Origin: Phalacrocorax aristotelis
Lineage: Eukaryota; Chordata; Aves; Suliformes; Phalacrocoracidae
Assembly (NCBI RefSeq): GCF_949628215.1
Contig: NC_134311.1
Location: forward strand, 22,134,582 to 22,198,581
Reading direction: 5' to 3'
DNA: 64,000 bases
Of the stretch, positions 1 to 9,283 are shown one piece after another. The position numbers were made by a program, and so were the translations under genes. Under the pieces are notes generated by a model. It had not been told where the DNA came from. It did not search any database and worked only from the letters and a program-made list of their open reading frames with translations. Each line of letters begins with the position of its first letter. The stretch's first letter is position 1.

Positions 1-3000
1 CCAATCACTGTATTGCTGCAAAAATGAGAACCACATACACAGCAAACACCTACTCCTCGTCATATATTATTTTGAATTCAGTATTCAGTTTTACCTGCAG
101 GGGTACCTCTTTTGGCTTCCTGCTTTTTGTTTGTCTGTTGTTTTTTCAAATTCCTTCTGCCTGTTTTGAAACGACTGCTTAAAAACAGGGTTTCTAAGCA
201 AACACTGATGTTCTAGACTACCAGTTGCAGTTTCTCGGTGCAAAGAAAGCATTGTGAAAAGGTAACTTTCATCAAGAGGACTCTGGAAAAATGCAGTCTC
301 AGCATGGGCATTTGAACAGCAAGCAACGTAAAATATAACTTTAAAATATCACAAGGTTAAACAGGATTTTTATTTACCTTAACTGGCTTCAATCCTGCCA
401 CATCATCATAGGAGATGCACAAATGCTGAAATGAGAGCCTGCACACGTAACGTAATCTGTATTAGTGTGTATAGTGTATCTGCTCAATGCAGAGCTTTTT
501 GCAGAAGTGAACAGGAATCTCCAGGATAGCTACATTTATCCTGTCCACTGTATCTGGTTGCTTTATTTGGTCTTATACTTTAGTTTTATAGTGTAGTACT
601 TAATTTTTCTTGCACCTACAGCTTTAAGTACTTGTCTCTACAGTGATAATACCAAAACTGGAGGGTTTGTAAGATACTGGCTCTGTAATAAATTAAGATT
701 GAGCAATAGCTTTCAAAAGCCTTTGTAAAAGATCTTTAAATTAATGTATTTAATTTGCAGAGTGTGGAAGAACTGAAGTCGATGGCAAAAAGGGAAGCTA
801 TACATTTATCATAGGGCCACGGATTCTCTTGCTTTGGCTTTGTCCCTGGGCTATCTCGGTTATTCTTATTGACTCAATATTAATGATGAATCAGTCCAAT
901 GGGTTTTTCTTTTTGTAAAGCCAGAAACTGTACATAGGGTCTTGACTGGGCAGAAGCAAATGCTTTTATTCGGCCTTTCAAAATGACAGTATTAAAAATA
1001 TTTTAACTTCATACAGACATAAATTTAGAGCTCTTTAAAGTGTGTCAACAAATTCCTCATAATTAGACATCTACCAAACATGAACAAAAGTATTTGTAAA
1101 GACAAACAAACACAACTTGAATGGCAACACACTATATATAAGTTATTACCTATAGGTATGGAGGGACCATTACACTGAACTTCAAAGTGGATTTTTCTAT
1201 TTTCTCAAGTGTAGATAAGTACCCTGCTTCCATGTGTGTTTTTGAAAATCTCCTACCTTGAAACTATTTTTATCACTAACTTTGAAAAAAAAAATCAGTA
1301 TGAAGCCAGGAGATCTTTTGTTTTCTTCTCAAAGCTTTCCTCAGTGTATTAAACTTCTGAAGTTTCCAGACTAACATCCAAACAGTTATGTGCTGAAGAG
1401 GTCTTCCTAATCCATGAGCTGAAGCTCTTTTGGCTGCTCAGCCAGACATGCAGATTTTGAACTGACAAATTGAAATGGAAGCAAAGCTGATAACTGTGGA
1501 TTATTTTCATTAAAAACAATAGCAAATTCTTAAGAACTGTGTGCAGAAAGAAATATGTATGATTTCTGGACACAATAACAAGCCTGAAAACGTCTCTGGC
1601 CAATATCCCCCCCCCCCCCCCCGCAAAAGTTGCCTAGAATTCATTACTGTATTTTGTGTTATGGTATTTTCTTTTTTTTTATACAAGGATCTCAAAGTTA
1701 TGCCTTTGAACATCTCAAAACATGAAGTTATTGAGCCTCAGTACATCACAGTAAAGTGAGCATATATGTTATCTCTGCTTGGTAGAGTGGAAAACGAGGG
1801 TTAGAGAAGTGAGGGAGTTGCCAGACAGTTTAATAAAAAGAGTATCAGGAATCTTCACTTAATTCCTCTGTTTTAGCCAGCCAAAAATACTCTTACATGC
1901 AAGTACATACTGGGTCAGGTTTGTCTGCAGCCATTTCATTCTGGTCTCTTCTGTAATATTATTTCTTCTTTCTGGGGGGGGGAAAAACCAAAAAGGGGGG
2001 CGGAAGTGGGGGAAATCCTTGTATGTGTTATGCACACACAGTCTCTCACAGGTAAATGTATCTGAGAGGGGAAAAATATCTTTAAGTTAGAGAAATCACC
2101 CAGAAAGAAAGCTCTTATCTTACCTGAGAATATTTGCAATCAAACAATGAATACACTTCTTTAAAGAATTCAACGCTTCTCTCTAACAGTGTTATTTATG
2201 CCTTTGGTACCTACTCCTCTCATATGGAAATTAGTCTAAGATCTTGTTTTGTATTACTCTTTGACAGCTTACAGTATCAGGGATTACAGTAAAAGATGAG
2301 AGAATTTGTAATGATTAACCATTCTGTTCAGTTAGTAATTTGCAAAACTTGAAGCTGAGATTGCTTCTAAGTCATTTTTCAGCAACATATTTATGGGATA
2401 AGAGAGTGATTAAAAATATAAGGAAGCACGATGCTTTCACATCCTGAAAAACATGTTTCTAGGGATATTACTGATAAATAAAAAAATCTGTATTTTTGTA
2501 CAGTCCTTTCAACACAGCATCAAAGATAATTTAAAACAGAGGACCAACCAAAGGATTATATGTTTTTCTTCCCAGCTACCTTTAATCAAATTCTACTGAA
2601 ATGTTAACACATTATTTCAAAACACACATTTTCACAAAATTTAGACAAAAAGGTTTTGAAATACAGCTATATTATTCACTGATTTGCAGTACTCATCCAT
2701 TTTTCTAGAAGGGTCTTTCCTTAATTCTGTGGGTCTTAGCAAAAGGAAAAAAAGCCATTGGATTTTCTTGTTTAACTCACTTAAAGTCTCTGGAATTAAG
2801 ATCAGAAAAAGCTGGATTGGGCCCTGCTAGTTAGTTTTACTTCTGAAGCACTACTCAAATTCATAAAAGATAAAAATCATACACACAAGCTACAGGAAAA
2901 ATATAGCGATATCTTGTTATTTTCAAGAGGTGCTGAAGTCCCTTTGAAAGGCAAAGCACACTACTTCGATGATTTTAACAATACTACCTACATTGTAACA

Positions 3001-4440
3001 CCAGAAGCCATTTGTACCTGTTTAAGATACTAAGTATTGCTGAACAGTGATAGAAATACTATGAGTGTTTTTAAGGGGAATCAGCAAAGAAAGCAAATCT
3101 ACAGATTTATCACTTTTTCCTGAGCAAAGTCTTAAGCTGTGCTTAGTTTAATTCTTTTGAGGTATGTGATCAATTAGCACAGCAACAGCAGCACGGTATA
3201 TCAAAGACACTGAAATCCTGTGCAACTACCAAGAAAGTAGTGTGCTGTTCAGCCTGTGTTAAAGACTCGTTTCTGCTGCGAGGCTGGAGATCCAGGCGCA
3301 GTTACAGAGGCTTGTCAGAGGCAGTTTCAGACACTTGCTGTGCATACATACTATTTTTTCCAAACACTGTATCCAAAATAGTTTAACTGATGTTGAATCA
3401 TTTGTTAACTGCCTTTACCTTTCTGCCAAACGAAGGCTAATGCCAGAGGCCATTAGTACACAGATGCAGTTTACAACTATGATATCAATAATTGTTTAAT
3501 CGTGTAATCACAAAAATGGAGAGTTGGACTAGATGTTGGCATGCTTCGCGGTATTGGGTGTTTGATGGGTTCATATGAATTGGTTATGATGTAACCAAAA
3601 GCTCACATTCTGTTCATTAAGGAATTATTTATTTACTTGCAGAATTAGTTTACTTCTTACTGTATGTCCAAATGATTTATATGTCTTTGTATTTCTTATA
3701 AACTAATAAGACACAGCCACCTACAGCCTGCTTACTAAGTAAAGCGGGGGAAAAAAAATCTTCCTGCTAGTTAGCCTTTTTTGCATTGTTTTTCCCCAGT
3801 TATTAATAGTTTGTCTCTTTTGCACAGCTTTGTGTGTGTTAAAGAAAAGCCCAAGTACTGTAGTCCTGCAAGGATATTACACATACTAGATTAAGCTCCA
3901 GTTCTGCTATTAAAAGGTGTTTTTAAGTTGCACAAAGTGACCCCTTGTTCTTTTACTGTGATGCTTCTCGCAAGGCATGAACCAAGAGAAAACAAAAAAT
4001 TATTAAGCTTTTCTTACAATCGTGGCCGAGGAGTTTCTTTGGAATAAAGTGTTATTTACTCTGCTTCCTGTAATGGCCGTGATTTCCACACGTCTGGCCA
4101 CGATGGATTAAAAAGACTAAGGGAACACTGGATGCGCCCATTCCTACTCGAAGAACTCTGTTCAAAGATAGCGAAAAATTGGGAATGATGGGATTTTCAA
4201 ACGAATGAAAAAGTTTGTGTTTTATGGTGCCCATTACACCTGGGGTATTTGGCTGATGTACTTCGTATCCCACTAAGTCTAATGGACAGGCGTCAATATA
4301 ATAAAAACAAGGCTGAAAGAGAGCACAGGGAAACAAAATTTAGACAAGTTTTTAGGCCTTCAGTAATAAACACCTGAAAATGTTGCAAACCGTTTGTTTT
4401 AAAAAAAAATAAAATAAAGGGATTGGAGTGTTTAGCCTCA
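1..4440. other. AT-rich intergenic 5' flank of EFNA5
   Basis: No coding exon is recognisable on either strand. The stretch holds ordinary AT-rich unique sequence with a C16 homopolymer at 1607-1622, a G-run/A-run cluster at about 1975-2010, and a short imperfect hairpin around 3436-3455. Small open frames here are short, low in complexity and lack domains. A consensus-like minus-strand splice donor (CAG|GTAAGA) occurs near 2120-2126 but has no partner exon I can identify. The last few hundred bases (about 4050-4330) keep more CpG than the rest and could be distal promoter sequence. Confidence 0.6.
1607..1622. repeat. C16 homopolymer
   Basis: Sixteen consecutive C residues follow the bases caatat. 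The minus strand is therefore a G16 run, able to form quadruplex-like structure and likely variable in length between individuals. Confidence 0.9.
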
Positions 4441-4444
4441 GCCT

Positions 4445-5480
4445 GCGCTCCCCCGCCCCATTCACTTCCGAGGGGAGGGCAAAGAGCCGAAATCCGGGGG
4501 GAGGCCGCGCCGCTTAGCCGGTGCGCCGGTGCGGGTTAACCTGGAAGATCTTTCCGCGCTGAGCAAAACCGTACCAAAAGAACCGCGGGGGTGGGGAGAA
4601 AAAGGAAATAAAAGAGAAGCCGAGACACCCCGGCCCCCGCAGGCACGGCGCCGCCGGAGCGGGGGCCGCCCCCGCTGCCGCCCGCGGCCACGCCGCGGCC
4701 ACGCCGGCCCCGCCGCCCCCCGCAGCCCTGCGGCGCCGGCCGCCGCCGCTGGGGGGAGTCGGGGCGCTTCCGAAGGGCGGCGAGGCGGCCGGCGCGCCCC
4801 GGCCCGGCCCCGCGGGCCCCGGCGGCGGGAGGCCGCACCGGCCGCCGTCACCCCGGCAACGCCGGCGGGGCGGGGGCGGCGGGAGCGCCCGGCCCGCTGA
4901 GAAGGCCCCGCCCGCCGCCCCGCCCCGCCCCCCCGCCCCGCCCGCGGGATCCGCTCACCTGCGCGCGCCGCGCGGCCCCGCGGCTGCCGGCGGCGCTCGG
5001 GTGGCGGCGAGAGGCGCCTCACCGCCGCCTCCTCCTCCTCGGAGCTGGTGCTGCGGGCGGCGACGCGCCGGCCCCGCTGCCCATCGGCCGCCTTCCCTCT
5101 CCGCCGGTGTCAGGGGCGCGGGCGGAGGCGGCGCGGCGCCGCTCCTGCCGGAGGGGGGTGCAAGGCGAAGCGGGGCCGAGCGGCGTCTCCTTCCCAGCCG
5201 CGGAGCCGCCCCCCGGGTTCCGCTGGCTCACGCAGCGCCTGGGCGCGCGGGTTGCGGGTTGCAAAGCGCTGCGGCTGGTCGCGCCGCGCCGCCGGTGCCG
5301 CGCATCGCCCGGGGCGTGGGAGCCGAGCCACCCCGCGGGGGGAAGTGGGGAAGGAGTTTTCTTTTGCGACTGAATTGCTCGGCGTACTGTTTTCCGTGGC
5401 GGGCGGATACGCACCCGCGCGCAGTCCGCGTAAAGCCTATGGCAGCACCCGGCGTGGAAATGGTTACGCCGAGCAGCAGG
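4445..5480. promoter_or_regulatory. Distal CpG-island block with dense GC boxes
   Basis: An abrupt change from AT-rich flank to very GC- and CpG-rich sequence occurs near 4445. From about 4866 to 4947 the sequence is a near-continuous array of GC boxes (GGGGCGGGG and CCCCGCCC cores) of the type bound by SP1/KLF factors. No TATA box is visible, which fits a dispersed CpG-island promoter. Long open frames cross this block on both strands, but they are Arg/Pro/Ala/Gly-rich products of base composition and not proteins. The block lies 2.1-3.1 kb upstream of the EFNA5 start codon, so it could be the upper part of the EFNA5 promoter or a divergent promoter. Its CpG nature is seen directly; promoter activity is inferred. 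Confidence 0.7.
4951..4962 (-). other. Consensus splice donor on the minus strand (candidate divergent transcript)
   Basis: Read on the minus strand the site is CAG|GTGAGC, with the exon ending at 4959 and the intron starting at 4958. It lies inside the GC-box array and points away from EFNA5. Divergent spliced non-coding RNAs are common at CpG-island promoters. The match is seen; its use is inferred. No matching acceptor could be assigned in the remaining 4.9 kb. Confidence 0.3.
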
Positions 5481-6900
5481 GCTGCACAGGAACCACTCCG
5501 ACGTCTTAGTAACTCAATTAGTCAGGTTTCCAGAAGGTGGGGTTGGGTATTTTTTTGGCATGGAGGAGGAGAAGCCTGGGACGACGCCTCCTTTCTCGTG
5601 TTGCAAGCCAATCAGGTCGAGGTGTAAAAAAAAAAAAAAAAGAAAAGAAAAAAAAAAAAGGCAATCTGTAAGCAAACAGCAGGCTGTGCCCTGACTGGCT
5701 GCGCCGGCAAATCCCCCCCTTTCCCAAGTAAACTGCATGCAAAAATCCCACATGATCAAGCAGCAGCGCCCGTGCTCCGAGCTGGCTGCCTGCACCTCCT
5801 CCTCGCCTTCATCCCTCACGCACACCGGCGCCAGATCCCGCCTCGGACACACGCGTGTGCATGTATGTATGCGTGTATACCTCCATATACCGCGTATATA
5901 TCCCTGCGGCTGCCTGCCTCAGACGCAGGCACAGAGACAACCCAGCACGCCAGGCTCCTAGCTTTTTCAGGCTGCTGATGTCGGATTTACACGCAGTGAA
6001 GGGACCGGTCATTGCAAAAGGGGGCGTGACTGTTTAAAGATTTTTTTTTTTTTCCCCTCCCTTAAAGCAATTTTTTTTTCCCAAAACTGACTTTTGCCCC
6101 TCCAATCCTCGTCGCTCTTTACGATCCCTCCCTGCCTGCCGCTGCATTCAAGTTTATTTATTTGCCTGCTGGCGTGGTATATTTTTCCTTGCTGCTCTTG
6201 CTGCTGCTTCAGAGGGAAAAATAGAGCAGCTGTTGGGCAGGACCGAGAAGAACTGGGGTGTTGGTTTTTTTTTTTTTTTCCGAGCTCCTTATGTAGTCAT
6301 CTGAGGGGTGGATTCTTTTTCTCTCACCCCCTCCCTGCTCTTTCAAACTGTTTTGTTCTTCCGCAGAAGTTGATGTTCCCGGGACTGGACCCTGCTTTAT
6401 CACAGAGAGGCTCCGGGAGGCTGAAGCAGGAGATTTCCGCACCTCGCCGTATCGCTCCGGTCGTCCCCCGAGCGGGAGAGGCCAGCCAAGACCAGCATCA
6501 TCAGAGGAGTTTGCAGGCTTGATTTTCCACTTCTCCGAGGTTTCGCTTTTTTCCACGCCCTTTCATAAAACAATCCTTTTTTTTTTTTTAATTTCCATCT
6601 CCTTGGTTTCCACGCCGCAATATTTATTGGATTGGCCCTTTTGTTTTTTTACCCCTGCGCCCCCCCCTTTTTTTTCCCTTGCCTTTTTTTTTTTTTTCGC
6701 CTTTGCTGTTGCTCAGTCCTTGGTGCATCCACCGCCCAGGAACAGGAAGGACAAGAAAACCACTCCACAAAGTCTCCTTCAAGACTCTCTGTGCTGCAGA
6801 ACAGGCTCCCCAACTCCATCAGCACAGCAAACAAACTCCTCGGGGCTTTTGCCCCCCCCCCTTTTATATATTTTTTTAAAATATTTTTTGTTTGTTTTTC
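5480..6900. promoter_or_regulatory. A/T-homopolymer-rich segment between the two CpG-dense blocks
   Basis: CpG density falls and strand-asymmetric homopolymers appear: an A-rich run at 5626-5659, then T or pyrimidine runs at about 6041-6057, 6070-6079, 6264-6279, 6577-6589, 6661-6697 and 6861-6900. Poly(dA:dT) runs disfavour nucleosomes, so this may be an open stretch of the EFNA5 promoter region. A TATA-like string (tttatata) at about 6863-6870 is followed by further T/A runs, so it may be only composition. Open frames here are low complexity. Whether any of this is transcribed 5' UTR cannot be decided without cDNA. Confidence 0.45.
5847..5880. repeat. 34-nt strictly alternating purine/pyrimidine tract (Z-DNA candidate)
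   Basis: Every step from 5847 to 5880 alternates purine and pyrimidine, and the tract includes CG and CA/TG steps (acacacgcgtgtgcatg core), the steps that most favour left-handed DNA. It is followed at 5885-5900 by a near-palindrome around a central CGCG. It lies 1.7 kb upstream of the EFNA5 ATG. Confidence 0.75.
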
Positions 6901-7220
6901 ATTTGCGGGCGGCGGAGGGCCGGGAAGGAAGACACAAACTTTGTACTTTAAGATCGGCTGGTACTCCTCGCCCCTCTCCCAGCCGGCGGCCTTTAATATA
7001 CCGCCAGGACCCGCCGTCGACTTCCAGCTTCCAGGGGGAAGATCCCCTTCCCCTCTTCCTCGCCGCTGTTCTTCCCCGTCTCCCTGCCTTCTCGCCGACC
7101 CCATCCCCGCGTCCCCCCGCCGCCCCCGAGCCGCGGGGCCGCGCCGCCAGAGCCGGGGCCGCTCGCCGTGGGTGGAGGAGCGGCGCCCCTCGCTCGCCCG
7201 CCGCGCCGGCGGGCCGGTGC

Positions 7221-7322
7221 ATGTCGTGCCGCCGGCTCTGCACGGGACTCCCGGTGAATGAGCACCGCCCGCCGCTTGCCGCCGCCGCCCGCCTCGGCCC
7301 CCACCTCCCCCTGCCGGGGTGA
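7221..7322 (+). other. Possible upstream ORF (33 codons) in the EFNA5 leader
   Basis: An ATG at 7221 opens a 33-codon frame that stops at 7320-7322, 258 bases before the main start. Its context is weak (T at -3, T at +4), so leaky scanning would be expected. It matters only if transcription starts upstream of 7221. The Arg/Pro/Leu/Ala-rich product resembles CpG-island noise and need not be a functional peptide. Confidence 0.3.
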
Positions 7323-7332
7323 GGCTCCCTGA
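7258..7332 (+). other. Second possible upstream ORF (24 codons), overlapping the first
   Basis: An ATG at 7258 in another frame runs for 24 codons to a TGA at 7330-7332. It overlaps the 7221 frame and also has T at -3. Two overlapping weak upstream starts before a start codon in better context (G at -3) is a common arrangement in long GC-rich leaders and may dampen translation. Confidence 0.25.
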
Positions 7333-7580
7333 GGGACCGCCGTTCGTGCCTCCCCGCCGGCTGCCGTCTGCAGCGGCAGGCGCCCTTCGCTCGCTGCGGC
7401 GCGGCTCGCCGCGGAGCCCGCCGGCCTCTGCGCCTCGCCTTTTATTTATTCATCTCCCCGCGACCCGGCTCGGGCTCCTCTGCCGTTCCCCGCTGGTTTT
7501 TTTTTTTTTGTTGTTGTTTTTGTTTTTTCCCCCCCGTCAATTCCCCCGCATCCCGCTCGCCGCGCCGCCGGCCGGGCGCG

Positions 7581-7705
7581 ATGCCGCACGTGGAGATGCT
7601 GCTGCTGGCGGCCGCGGCGCTGTGGGTGTGCGTGCGCGGGCAGGAGCCCGGCGCCAAGGCGGTGGCCGATCGCTACGCCGTCTACTGGAACAGCACCAAC
7701 CCCAG
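7581..7705 (+). CDS. EFNA5: Ephrin-A5, exon 1 coding part (signal peptide and start of ectodomain)
   Basis: Ephrin-A5 is a GPI-anchored cell-surface ligand for EphA receptors that guides axons and sorts cells by contact repulsion. This exon gives 41 codons plus two bases. Residues 1-20 form a signal peptide: a short polar start (MPHVEM), a hydrophobic core (LLLAAAALWVCV) and likely cleavage after RG, before QEPG. The next residues, KAVADRYAVYWNSTNP, are the conserved start of the Eph-binding ephrin domain. Asn37 in N-S-T is the expected N-glycosylation site. Arg42 is split as AG| by the donor, so exon 2 should begin with A or G and continue FQ.GDYH-type sequence. The ATG has G at -3, and the length to the junction equals that of mammalian ephrin-A5. 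The Cys pairs, remaining ectodomain and GPI signal lie on later exons outside the window. Compared with chicken as I remember it, residues 11 and 25 are Ala rather than Val and Arg. Confidence 0.96.
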
Positions 7706-7711
7706 GTACGC
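7704..7711 (+). other. EFNA5: Splice donor of EFNA5 intron 1
   Basis: The junction is CAG|GTACGC, with the exon ending at 7705. The phase (two bases of the split Arg codon on the exon side) agrees with the known ephrin-A5 gene structure. Reading through would add 43 intron-encoded residues and stop at 7833-7835. Confidence 0.93.
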
Positions 7712-9259
7712 GGGGCTGCCGTGGGCGGGGGGCTTGGCGGGGAGGCCGGCGGGGAGCGGCGCCCCGGTGCTGGCGGCTCTTGCGCAGCGCCTGCAGAAGC
7801 TACCCCGGCCGCAAGACGGGGTGGGAAAACTTTAGTTTTTGGGGGGGTTAAGCCTACGGGCAGCGACGGTGGGCGCGGGGCGGTGGCGGTGTTTTCCCCC
7901 GCTTGCCCTCTCCCCCCGCCCCGGCGCCGCACCAGGATAGCCTCTTCCCCGGGCTCGGCCGCCGCCGGTCCGCGGGCGCCTGGCAGATGCGCCCCCGGCG
8001 CGGCGTGGGCGACCCTCGCAGCCGGGGGACCCGCGCCCGCGGCCGAGCCTGCTCCGCGAGTTAGGGCGGGACGAGGGGGCGCAGGTAGTGAACCCCTGCT
8101 TGCGCCCCGGAGGGCTCCTGCGGGGACGGGGCGCGGCTCCGGGCCGGTCCCGGGCAGGGAGGCGGGGGGCTCCCTCCCCGGCGGGACGGAGCGGGGCGGC
8201 CGGTCCCGGCTTCGTCCCGGGCGGGACCGCTGCCGGGGGCGGTAGCCGTGGCGGGGAGGTGTCTTCCCCTGCCCTGCCCTGCCCTGCCCGCCCGGCTGGG
8301 GGCTCCCCCGGGCCGGCGAGCGGTGACCGTGAGGAGGCGAGGTAGGTACCCCGTCCCGGGCCGGGGGGCTGCCGGTGCCGACGGGACGGCACTGCGCATC
8401 GCGGCGTCCCCGCCGGGGCCGAGCGGTGCTAGCACAGCCTCCCCGCTCCCCCGGCGAGCCACAGGGCTCCTGACACCGGGCTTTTCGGGCAGACCATCAA
8501 GCCTTCTACTGGAGAGGGAGGTTTAATGCAATTTTTTCTGGATATTTCCCTCATGTTTATACCATCAGGAAATTTCAGTCCTGCTCCAAATGGTATCCAT
8601 GTGTTTGGGTAAAAAGTCACCGGGGTATTAAATTTTTTGCCTTGTTAAAGTGCCTGTGAGCAGACTTACTTTGTGGGGTGGTTTTTTTGTTTTGTTTTGT
8701 TTTAAACCTGCCAAGCTGATCTAAGTAAATTCGGAGACATTTTATCTTAGGTTATCTCTTTTTTTATGCTTCTGATACTGCTGTTTGGTTTGAGATTAGC
8801 ACATTGATTTTTGTCACAGGTCATGTTTTTTAATAGATCTGCGTTGCCTGCAGAAAATTCCTCTGCTTGGTATCCCATAGCAGCTTCAAAATAGGTGATG
8901 CAGAAGTTAACAGGCAGAATTTTCAAGTGCCCGGAGTTAGCTAGTCTGTCCAGCACTTTAATACTGTGATCCTGGTAACAATGCCTCAGCAGTATAAATA
9001 GTTGGCACAAAAAGCTTGAGACAAAGGGGATTTATCCAAAGTAACAGTCGAGCTTGGGAATGATGAGCATCTGTGATTTAAATGGCTGTCTATAAATTTT
9101 CCTCGTTTTCCATGCGTTTCTTGAAAAAAATTGCTGAGAGTAAATAAGATGAAAGTTATATCTGACATCAGACACCAGAAAACTTACATCCCAAATTGCC
9201 TGTCTCTCAAAACCAGAGTTTTTTTTTTCTTGTTGTTAGCCAAATGCAATGTAACTGCT

Positions 9260-9283
9260 GGGGGGGGGGGGGGGGAGGGAGGG
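9260..9283 (+). repeat. G16 tract plus GGG repeats (G-quadruplex candidate)
   Basis: Sixteen G residues at 9260-9275 are followed by two single-A-spaced GGG runs. The motif lies on the transcribed RNA strand of EFNA5 intron 1, so it could fold in pre-mRNA as well as in DNA. Length is likely polymorphic. Confidence 0.8.

Larger units (their letters stand above)
6900..8520 (+). promoter_or_regulatory. EFNA5: Proximal CpG island with EFNA5 5' UTR, exon 1 and start of intron 1
   Basis: CpG-dense sequence begins at about 6900 (gcgggcggcgg), surrounds the start codon at 7581 and continues into the intron to about 8520, where AT-rich sequence resumes. No convincing TATA box or unique transcription start is visible. 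The transcription start probably lies within or just upstream of this block, which would give a 5' UTR of several hundred bases. A (CCCTG)n pentanucleotide run of about four to five copies sits at 8267-8289 in the intronic part. Confidence 0.8.

Noticed and set aside
3523..3535. gttggactagatg, a string common in CR1 3' ends
   Set aside because: Only 13 bases match and the following sequence diverges from any CR1 tail; insufficient for a repeat call.
4462..5627. Long open frames of up to about 200 codons on both strands
   Set aside because: They overlap in several frames in a CpG island, are Arg/Pro/Ala/Gly-rich, and have no domain. GC-rich DNA lacks stop codons by composition.
6519..7322. 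267-codon + strand open frame upstream of exon 1
   Set aside because: It crosses poly-T (Phe runs) and GC-rich sequence, overlaps other equally long frames, and resembles no protein. Only its last ATG is kept, as a possible uORF.
7319..8245. 308-codon open frame overlapping EFNA5 exon 1 in another frame
   Set aside because: Out of frame with the recognised ephrin-A5 sequence and Arg/Ala/Gly/Pro-rich; a shadow of the CpG island.
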